A stretch of 5,158 nt of DNA from Bacteroidota bacterium (GTDB lineage Bacteria > Bacteroidota > Bacteroidia > NORP154), in the NCBI GenBank assembly GCA_002401055.1, contig NVRZ01000256.1, forward strand, positions 1-5,158, read 5' to 3'. The translations under genes and the position numbers were made by a program. Below the pieces are notes generated by a model. The model was not told where the DNA came from. It saw only the letters and a list, made by a program, of their open reading frames with translations, and searched no databases. Of the stretch, positions 1 to 5,158 are shown piece by piece. The stretch's first letter is position 1. The number at the start of each line of letters is the position of its first letter.

Positions 1-2
1 AT

Positions 3-38
3 GCTGAAACCGGTAAAAGGAAAACACCTGACAAATGA
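3..38 (+). CDS. possible 3' end of an upstream gene (very short, uncertain)
   Basis: The frame starting at position 3 is open from the window edge to a TGA at 36-38 and would give a charged tail, AETGKRKTPDK. This ends 21 bases before the hutU start, a spacing that would suit an operon partner. A second frame is open from position 1 to a TAG at 70-72 and overlaps the hutU start; its peptide is rich in Trp and Met and looks less like a natural C-terminus. Eleven codons cannot establish a gene, and the upstream gene could equally lie on the other strand. This records what the left edge could hold; no function can be assigned. Confidence 0.2.
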   Translation, partial: AETGKRKTPDK

Positions 39-59
39 TTGTTGGGTAATGCATAGAAT

Positions 60-1724
60 ATGGATAAGCTAGACATTTCGAAATTAAAAACCCCTACGGG
101 ACCAGAGATTAGCTGCAAGGGCTGGATTCAGGAAGCAGCACTTAGAATGCTGCACAATAACTTGGACCCTGAGGTGGCAGAGAATCCGGAGGAACTAATT
201 GTATATGGCGGATCTGGAAAGGCAGCGAGAAATCCTGAGGCTTTCAAACTCATCGTTAAGGCATTAAGGGATTTAGAGAATGATGAAACATTGCTAATCC
301 AATCTGGAAAGGCAATTGGAATTCTACCCACACACACCGATGCCCCGAGGATAATTATCTCCAACTCCATGCTGGTGCCACACTGGGCCAATTGGGAGCA
401 CTTTCGTGAGTTAGATGCTAAGGGCCTTATCATGTTTGGCCAAATGACTGCAGGTTCCTGGATTTATATTGGCTCACAGGGGATTGTACAAGGCACGTAC
501 GAAACCTTTGGTGAGGCGGCGCGGCAGCATTATAATGGAACATTAAAAGGAACACTTTCCGTTACAGCTGGTTTAGGTGGTATGGGAGGCGCACAACCAT
601 TGGCCATCACCATGAACGAAGGCGTTTGCCTGGCAGCGGAAATTGAGGAGTGGAGGATTCAAAAAAGAATAGATACGCGATACATCGATAAAATGACACG
701 TAATATTGATGAGGCAATAGACATGGCTTTGGCTGCAAAAGAAGATGGGCAGGCAATCTCTATTGGCGTTGTTTGTAATGCTGTGGACCTGCTTCAGAGA
801 TTGTTGGACAGAGACATTACACCAGATTTACTAACAGATCAAACCTCTGCACATGATGAGCTCATAGGTTACTTTCCTCAAAACTTGTCAGTTGCAGAAG
901 CACTAAAGCTAAGAGAAGCCGACCCAGACAAGTACATCAAGCTATCCTTGGATACAATTACGCGACACGTTGAACAGATGATAGAATTACAGAGCAGGGG
1001 CGCTATAACTTTTGATTATGGTAACAATATTCGTGGCAAGGCACTTGCCAACGGATTGAAGAATGCATTCGATTTCCCAGGATTTGTCCCAGCTTTTATT
1101 CGTCCATTATTTTGTGAGGGCAAGGGGCCATTCAGGTGGGCTGCTTTATCAGGAGACCCAAATGATATTTACGAAACAGACAAAGTTATTCTGGAATTAT
1201 TTCCTGAAAATGAGCATCTGGTTAGATGGATAAAAATGGCGCAGGAGAAGATTGCATTTCAAGGAATACCCTGCAGGATTGCCTGGTTAGGAATGGGCGA
1301 AAGAGAAAAAGCGGGATTGGCATTTAATAAATTGGTGGCAGAAGGAAAAGTAAAAGCACCAATTGTGATTGGGAGAGATCATTTAGACACTGGGTCGGTC
1401 GCATCTCCCTATCGCGAAACAGAGGGAATGAAGGATGGCTCTGATGCCATTGCGGATTGGCCAATTCTGAATGCACTGCTGAGTACCTCCGGTGGTGCAA
1501 GTTGGGTTTCCGTGCATCACGGTGGAGGTGTGGGAATGGGATATTCAATTCATGCGGGCATGGTTATTGTTGCTGATGGAACGGATGCAGCAGCAAAAAG
1601 ATTGAAAAGAGTGCTGAACAATGACCCAGCCATTGGGGTGCTGCGCCATGCAGATGCCGGATACGATGTGGCAAAGGATCAGGCCAGAAATTTTAACATT
1701 GAATTGAAAGAAAGACTCAAATAA
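60..1724 (+). CDS. hutU: urocanate hydratase (urocanase)
   Basis: Urocanase converts urocanate to 4-imidazolone-5-propionate, the second step of histidine degradation, in the cytosol with tightly bound NAD+. The 554-residue product has the usual family length (about 550-560) and is similar to the family end to end. Visible landmarks are [10 protein letters not shown] at 49-58; the block from 79 to about 155 including [11 protein letters not shown] and [15 protein letters not shown]; the Gly-rich NAD-binding loop GLGGMGGAQ at 171-179; [12 protein letters not shown] from 356, with the family Arg at 359; [13 protein letters not shown] from 438; and HHGGGVGMG at 486-494. The signature at 400-411 reads [12 protein letters not shown], whereas the usual form is FQGLPARICWxG. 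The Cys known as Cys410 in Pseudomonas putida is therefore Ala408 here, with a Cys at 405 instead. The ATG at 60 gives the expected N-terminus; no clear Shine-Dalgarno or Bacteroidota TAnnTTTG promoter is seen in the 59 bases before it. No hutH, hutI or hutG is in view. The family assignment is secure; activity is less certain because of the signature change. Confidence 0.97.
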   Translation: MDKLDISKLKTPTGPEISCKGWIQEAALRMLHNNLDPEVAENPEELIVYGGSGKAARNPEAFKLIVKALRDLENDETLLIQSGKAIGILPTHTDAPRIIISNSMLVPHWANWEHFRELDAKGLIMFGQMTAGSWIYIGSQGIVQGTYETFGEAARQHYNGTLKGTLSVTAGLGGMGGAQPLAITMNEGVCLAAEIEEWRIQKRIDTRYIDKMTRNIDEAIDMALAAKEDGQAISIGVVCNAVDLLQRLLDRDITPDLLTDQTSAHDELIGYFPQNLSVAEALKLREADPDKYIKLSLDTITRHVEQMIELQSRGAITFDYGNNIRGKALANGLKNAFDFPGFVPAFIRPLFCEGKGPFRWAALSGDPNDIYETDKVILELFPENEHLVRWIKMAQEKIAFQGIPCRIAWLGMGEREKAGLAFNKLVAEGKVKAPIVIGRDHLDTGSVASPYRETEGMKDGSDAIADWPILNALLSTSGGASWVSVHHGGGVGMGYSIHAGMVIVADGTDAAAKRLKRVLNNDPAIGVLRHADAGYDVAKDQARNFNIELKERLK

Positions 1725-1734
1725 AATCACAGGG

Positions 1735-2154
1735 ATGCTTAAACACAAGTCCATTTTTATTTTGGTATTGCTGGCCTTAATTGCGGGGGCATGCAATAAA
1801 GACAAAGATGGAGACGGGACTGCCGTCAGGGATAATTATTTAGGCTTGTGGCAGTGTGATGAGTTCGATCAGAACCAACAGCTGACAAGCACCTTTCAAG
1901 TGGAAATACATGCCCATGGAAGCAATGCCAATAATATTCTCATTGACAATTTCAACCTGTTGGGACAGGGATATCAGGCTGAGGCATCTACCTCGGGCAC
2001 GAGCTTAACAATTTTACAGCAAGTGATTGGCTCTGTTTCTGTAAGTGGCAGTGGTTACATAACCAATCAGCTATCTACAATAGAACTGGCTTATAATGTC
2101 GACGATGGAAGCGGGCAACCCGAGAGTATTTCGGCCACGCTTACCAAAATTTGA
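1735..2154 (+). CDS. predicted surface lipoprotein, function unknown
   Basis: The 139-residue protein begins with a lipoprotein signal peptide: basic MLKHK, a hydrophobic stretch at about 6-17, then AGA-Cys20 as lipobox. The residue three before Cys is Ala rather than the usual Leu, so the box is slightly weak. Residues 21-28 (NKDKDGDG) are acidic, like the lipoprotein export signals that send Bacteroidota lipoproteins to the cell surface. The mature part from about 34 (NYLGLWQC) alternates polar and hydrophobic residues, with NNILIDNF at 66-73 and AYNVDDGSG at 119-127. This suggests a small all-beta barrel or sandwich, resembling short uncharacterised Bacteroidota lipoproteins; that fold is inferred. 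It starts 10 bases after the hutU stop, so the two are probably co-transcribed, though no role in histidine use is known. The ATG at 1735 is chosen because it places the basic N-region correctly; the AGGG touching it is too close to act as a ribosome binding site. Confidence 0.85.
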   Translation: MLKHKSIFILVLLALIAGACNKDKDGDGTAVRDNYLGLWQCDEFDQNQQLTSTFQVEIHAHGSNANNILIDNFNLLGQGYQAEASTSGTSLTILQQVIGSVSVSGSGYITNQLSTIELAYNVDDGSGQPESISATLTKI

Positions 2155-2170
2155 GCGACCATTTGCTTTT

Positions 2171-2197
2171 ATAGATAGTTAGGCTAATCCTATCTAT
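2171..2197. terminator. AT-rich hairpin between convergent genes, possible bidirectional terminator
   Basis: ATAGATAG at 2171-2178 pairs perfectly with CTATCTAT at 2190-2197. Inside, TTA and TAA could extend the stem around a GGC loop with a small bulge. It lies in the 35-base gap between two converging genes, and its right arm overlaps the TAG stop codon (2190-2192) of the minus-strand gene. It is not a classical intrinsic terminator: the stem is weak in GC, and no T-tract follows it on either strand. The position makes a termination role reasonable, but chance pairing in AT-rich DNA is possible. Confidence 0.35.
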
Positions 2198-3050
2198 TGA
2201 TCACTATTCGCTTATTTGTCACGTTTGATTTTGAAGCGTATTGCACAATGTAAATTCCGTCGGGCAACTCTTGTAAGTTAAGTTCAATGTGCGAGGCTTG
2301 ACTAGCTTTATAAGATTTCACCATCAACAGCTCTCCAAGAAGGTTGCGAACTTCCAGGTTGAAATCCGTTCGTTCGTTTTGAGTCAATTCAAGGTGAATC
2401 AATCCATTTGTTGGATTGGGATAGATGCTGATTTGAATTTTATTGTAATTGAAAGCTGCTATTCCCTCAATTACAGAAAGGTCGATGTTATCTAATAATA
2501 CATTTATCCAGGAACTGCATGAGTCAATAAAATAAGGTCTGAATGTAAGATGGCACCAATTCTGATTAGGAGTAAATGCTACCGGATAAGTCTGCCAGGT
2601 AGTATCAGTAATTTTTCCTGATTGCCACAGTAACTCATCCTGGCTACAGGAGCTGTATCCACCCCATACCTCCAAAGAGCTATAACAATCACCTGGGTCA
2701 CCTGAAAGGTAGACATTGCTGTGAGCTAAATCCAGTGTAAAACTATGCAGGTTGCCAGAGGTTAGGCAAATATCTAATTGCTGTCCTGCCCCTTCATAAT
2801 ATGTATTTGCTGAATCACCACGCTGAAGAAAACTCACATAGGTACTGCCGTCTGATGCGGGAAGCGTGATATCCCATTGTCCGGGTTGCGTGTCGGGCGA
2901 ACCTCCACAATTTTGCCATGGAGTTGGAACAATATGGGCTTGTGGAGTTCCTTCAAATGAGGGATTTAGTAGCGTTACTTGTCCTTTTACTTCCCTGAGA
3001 GGGAGGATCATTGCGCACCCAATTAATAGAATATAAAACTTTCTTGTCAT
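2190..3050 (-). CDS. secreted protein with jelly-roll-like domain and T9SS type A sorting domain
   Basis: The 286-residue protein has a Sec signal peptide (MTRKF, then a hydrophobic core to about 17, with likely cleavage near Gly23/Gln24). A single globular domain at about 25-192 follows. It begins LLNPSFEG, continues with PWQNCGG and TLPASDGSTYVSF, and ends with LLDNIDLSVI. This pattern is typical of galactose-binding or carbohydrate-binding-module-like beta sandwiches in Bacteroidota secreted proteins; ligand binding is inferred only. Residues about 205-286 are a T9SS type A C-terminal domain, with YPNPTNG at 210-216, LPDGIYIVQ at 262-270 and a basic-hydrophobic end (KRIVINR). That domain directs export across the outer membrane and is normally cleaved, leaving the protein surface-attached or released. 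Several paired cysteines suit an extracellular location. The start codon is 14 bases after the stop of the upstream SprB-repeat gene, so the two are probably one operon with this gene second. No catalytic motif is recognised. Confidence 0.9.
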   Translation of the reverse strand: MTRKFYILLIGCAMILPLREVKGQVTLLNPSFEGTPQAHIVPTPWQNCGGSPDTQPGQWDITLPASDGSTYVSFLQRGDSANTYYEGAGQQLDICLTSGNLHSFTLDLAHSNVYLSGDPGDCYSSLEVWGGYSSCSQDELLWQSGKITDTTWQTYPVAFTPNQNWCHLTFRPYFIDSCSSWINVLLDNIDLSVIEGIAAFNYNKIQISIYPNPTNGLIHLELTQNERTDFNLEVRNLLGELLMVKSYKASQASHIELNLQELPDGIYIVQYASKSNVTNKRIVINR

Positions 3051-3064
3051 GGGTTCTGAGTATT

Positions 3065-5158
3065 TTATTCTAAAATGATATTCTTGTTAATAACCTCATC
3101 ACCCATCTCAACCCTTATCAAATACACTCCTGGGGCGGAATTTTCGAGGTAGAAGGTCTTCTTGTACAATCCTGAGAAATCGCTTCTTGTTTCCTTAAAT
3201 ATTAATTGACCCGAGATGTCGAACAGCAGAATCTTAAAGTTTTGTTTTTGCACAACCGAGAATTTAATAGTGAATTCACCATTATTTGGATTAGGAAATA
3301 TCAGAATTGGCGTAAGGCTATTTTCTGCTTCAGTAATTAACAAGCAATTATCAGAGATAATGTTCACGCTTGCATTAGCGGCACATCCGTTGTCGTCTGT
3401 AACTGTAACGGAAAAGGTGGTGTCAGAGGTTGGAGAGGTAATAAATGAAGAATTGGTGATTCCCGTGTTCCAAATATAAGTGTAAGAGCCCGTCCCACCC
3501 GTAGTTGGTGCAGAAACCTGTGTACTCGACCCAACACATACAATTGTATCATCCACCGTTGCTACTACTAACAAAGAACTTGGTTCATCTACCATAATGC
3601 ATGAGGATTCGGTACAACCATTAATGTCTGTTACCGTCACACAATAAGTTTGTGCGGTTAAATTGAAGGGTGGACCAATAATTGGATCCCACAGGTAGGC
3701 GTAAAAGGGTGTTCCGCCTTCTACACTAATGTATATGGCTCCATCTGAACCGCCATAACAACTTACATCGATCACTGAATCAGAGATTAATAGTAAATCA
3801 GGTTCGGTTATTATCACGGAAACAGTGCTGCTGCAGCCTTTAAGGTCTGAGACGGTTACACTATAAGACGCGGCACATAATCCTGTACAAGTTGAAGTGA
3901 TACATCCATTATTCCAAACATATGTGTAAGGTAGGGTTCCTCCACCAGTCATTACGGTAGCGGAGCCGTCACACAATCCATTACAGCTCGTATTGAATTG
4001 AGCTGTGATTACTGAAGCTATTGGGTCAGGTTCACCAATTATAACTGATCCTGAATCTACGTTGCCTAACGTATCAGTTACTATAATCACATATGTTCCT
4101 GGAGCCAATCCCGTTGCCGTAGCGTTCGTTTGAGCTTGTTGGTCACTCCATAAATAAGACAATGGTGTACAACTGGATTGCATGACTACAGTAGCGACTC
4201 CATCACTGTCCTCATAGCAGGAAATATCTGTTGTTACTAAACTGTCAATTGAAGTGCTTGTGCCACATGGAATAGATACAGGGTTAGAGTAAAAACAACC
4301 GTTACCGTCTACAAGTATTGGATTGTATGCGCCACAATAAACCGAATCAATGCATGGCCCTACGGTAGTGGCAGAGTCATTCCAAGTGATGACATAAGGT
4401 AAAACTCCACCCGTTGCAGTTACACATGCACTTCCGTTGCTCAGGCCACAGGAAGCTACTGTTGTAGCAGTAAAAGTTAGCAATGGGGGTTCCGTTATAT
4501 TGGCTGAGCTAATATTGCTGCACCCATTGGCATCTGTAACCCACACATCCATAGTCCCGGCGCAAAGGGTACAGCTCGTGGAGCCTGTACAACCGTCGGT
4601 CCAAACGTAAGTATAGGGTGGCGTGCCTCCTCCCGCCAGAACAGTTAAAGAACCATCACAATATCCGTTGCAGGTTATATTTGTTTGACTGACGAATGCT
4701 GAAGTGAGAGATGCCGGTTCGTTGACGCTAAACGATTGTGTACTCATACACCCATTTGCATCCTGTACGCTAAAGGTGAAATTGCCTCCCGATAATCCGA
4801 ATATTATTGACGAATTAGGACCGATTGTATCTCCCAAGGAATCTGTCCAAATATATGTAAATGGGAATGTGCCAGCTGTAATATATGAACTGGCAGTTCC
4901 GTTACTATCGCCATTACAGGTAACGTCGGTAGTTACGATTGAATCAATGGCAGGCCCAGGAATATCATTTACTACAACAGGCGTTGTCATGATGCATCCG
5001 TTGCAATCCGTGATCGTAACATTATATACGCCCGTAAATAAATTGAAAGCGCAGAAACCAATGGTTGTATTTGGATCATCCCAAATGATTGAGTAGGGAG
5101 AACACCCACCTATCGGATTAACGCAAGCAGAGCCGTTATCCGATCCACAAGTGGAAGA
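3065..5158 (-). CDS. SprB-repeat adhesin-like protein with T9SS type A sorting domain (5' end outside window)
   Basis: The frame is open from the stop at 3065-3067 to the window edge, giving at least 697 residues. An ATG at 4988-4990 is internal: the 56 codons before it continue the same repeat family (CGSDNGSAC, then DCNGC), and no signal peptide follows it. Numbering from that Met, the protein has SprB-type modules of about 73-80 residues ending near 15 (partial), 92, 168, 241, 321, 397 and 470. Typical elements are a TCNGxxxG opening, GGTxPYTYxW in the middle, a TDxNGC strand and a closing EP. Next comes a more divergent PKD/Ig-like module (471-549, lacking the CNG opening). The T9SS type A sorting domain is at about 558-641, with FPNPNNG at 565-571 and GVYLIRVE at 621-628. 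SprB of Flavobacterium johnsoniae is a mobile gliding adhesin; many related proteins have unknown roles, so function as a cell-surface or matrix adhesin is inferred. The modules are rich in cysteine, and disulfides are likely. It is followed by a second T9SS substrate gene. Confidence 0.93.
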   Translation of the reverse strand, partial: SSTCGSDNGSACVNPIGGCSPYSIIWDDPNTTIGFCAFNLFTGVYNVTITDCNGCIMTTPVVVNDIPGPAIDSIVTTDVTCNGDSNGTASSYITAGTFPFTYIWTDSLGDTIGPNSSIIFGLSGGNFTFSVQDANGCMSTQSFSVNEPASLTSAFVSQTNITCNGYCDGSLTVLAGGGTPPYTYVWTDGCTGSTSCTLCAGTMDVWVTDANGCSNISSANITEPPLLTFTATTVASCGLSNGSACVTATGGVLPYVITWNDSATTVGPCIDSVYCGAYNPILVDGNGCFYSNPVSIPCGTSTSIDSLVTTDISCYEDSDGVATVVMQSSCTPLSYLWSDQQAQTNATATGLAPGTYVIIVTDTLGNVDSGSVIIGEPDPIASVITAQFNTSCNGLCDGSATVMTGGGTLPYTYVWNNGCITSTCTGLCAASYSVTVSDLKGCSSTVSVIITEPDLLLISDSVIDVSCYGGSDGAIYISVEGGTPFYAYLWDPIIGPPFNLTAQTYCVTVTDINGCTESSCIMVDEPSSLLVVATVDDTIVCVGSSTQVSAPTTGGTGSYTYIWNTGITNSSFITSPTSDTTFSVTVTDDNGCAANASVNIISDNCLLITEAENSLTPILIFPNPNNGEFTIKFSVVQKQNFKILLFDISGQLIFKETRSDFSGLYKKTFYLENSAPGVYLIRVEMGDEVINKNIILE
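3068..3319 (-). other. T9SS type A C-terminal sorting domain of the SprB-repeat protein
   Basis: The last 84 residues before the stop lack the cysteines and EP boundaries of the preceding modules. They carry the family hallmarks: LIFPNPNNGEF near the start, a central LLFDISGQLIF strand pair, GVYLIRVE, and a final KNIILE. The domain is the secretion and attachment signal read by the T9SS outer-membrane machinery and is generally removed on export. The neighbouring gene at 2190-3050 ends in a clearly related but divergent domain (IYPNPTNG, DGIYIVQ), so the two were not copied recently. Confidence 0.9.
3581..5158 (-). repeat. array of SprB-type protein modules with a three-module higher-order repeat
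   Basis: Seven modules can be set out in transcription order: A 5158-4946 (cut by the window edge), B 4945-4715, C 4714-4487, A' 4486-4268, B' 4267-4028, C' 4027-3800 and a single module D 3799-3581. Boundaries are approximate and fall after the EP or its equivalent. A and A' share CGxxNGSACV; B and B' share IDSxVTTD; C and C' share CNGxCDG, GGGTxPYTYVW and a cluster of three cysteines. The trio therefore recurs about every 229-233 codons (roughly 690 bases). The DNA of paired modules has diverged at many positions, so this is an old duplication rather than a fresh tandem repeat. Confidence 0.8.

Noticed and set aside
1..59. Promoter or ribosome binding site upstream of hutU
   Set aside because: No TAnnTTTG-type element and no purine-rich site at a suitable distance is visible; the 59 bases are too few to judge.
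128..433. A 101-codon minus-strand open frame inside hutU
   Set aside because: It is fully antisense to highly conserved urocanase sequence, with no signal or domain of its own.
1731..1734. AGGG directly before the lipoprotein ATG as a Shine-Dalgarno site
   Set aside because: It touches the start codon with no spacer, so it cannot pair in the normal geometry.
1545..1805. An 86-codon minus-strand open frame across the hutU and lipoprotein junction
   Set aside because: It is antisense to two well-supported genes, and its product shows no recognisable domain.
2289..2495. A 68-codon plus-strand open frame opposite the T9SS sorting domain
   Set aside because: It is antisense to a well-supported sorting domain and has no recognisable content.
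3216..3552. Short open frames on both strands overlapping the sorting domain and PKD-like module (3216-3479 plus, 3364-3552 minus)
   Set aside because: Both are out-of-frame shadows of the long minus-strand gene.
4704..5096. A 130-codon plus-strand open frame opposite the SprB-repeat gene
   Set aside because: It lies antisense to a clear repeat-domain coding frame that runs on past both its ends, and its product resembles no family I recognise. It is a shadow of the module periodicity.
3581..5158. Regularly spaced similar sequences that might suggest a CRISPR array or tandem DNA repeat
   Set aside because: The period is about 220-240 bases, the DNA copies are diverged, and the similarity is at protein level in one open frame, so these are protein modules.

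Overview
The window reads as chromosomal DNA from a member of the Bacteroidota. The main evidence is two adjacent minus-strand genes that each end in a type IX secretion system (T9SS) type A C-terminal sorting domain. SprB-type surface repeats and a lipoprotein with an acidic stretch just after its lipid-anchored cysteine also fit. None of the genes has a convincing Shine-Dalgarno sequence, which suits the same phylum. Genus cannot be told from this sequence.

Layout: positions 1-59 are a short leader that may hold the last codons of an upstream gene. Positions 60-1724 (+) encode a full-length urocanate hydratase (hutU, histidine degradation). Ten bases later, 1735-2154 (+) encodes a small predicted surface lipoprotein of unknown function, probably on the same transcript. 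A 35-bp convergent gap holds an AT-rich hairpin. On the minus strand, 2190-3050 encodes a secreted protein with a jelly-roll-like domain and a T9SS sorting tail. Only 14 bp upstream of it in transcription order lies the 3' part of a large Cys-rich SprB-repeat adhesin-like gene (3065 to beyond 5158), also with a T9SS sorting tail. The window cuts off its 5' end.

How the genes work together: the plus-strand half is cytoplasmic metabolism (urocanate to imidazolone propionate) followed by an envelope lipoprotein with no known link to it. The minus-strand half looks like a two-gene unit exporting two cell-surface or released proteins through T9SS, with the adhesin-like gene first. The two halves converge and need not be functionally related.

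Most notable points: (1) in the urocanase signature the usual catalytic-site Cys is Ala, while a Cys sits three residues earlier where Ala is usual; (2) the SprB-type modules form a three-module higher-order repeat (A-B-C / A'-B'-C'), with the C modules sharing a six-cysteine pattern. No mobile element, CRISPR array, RNA gene or clearly new system was found.
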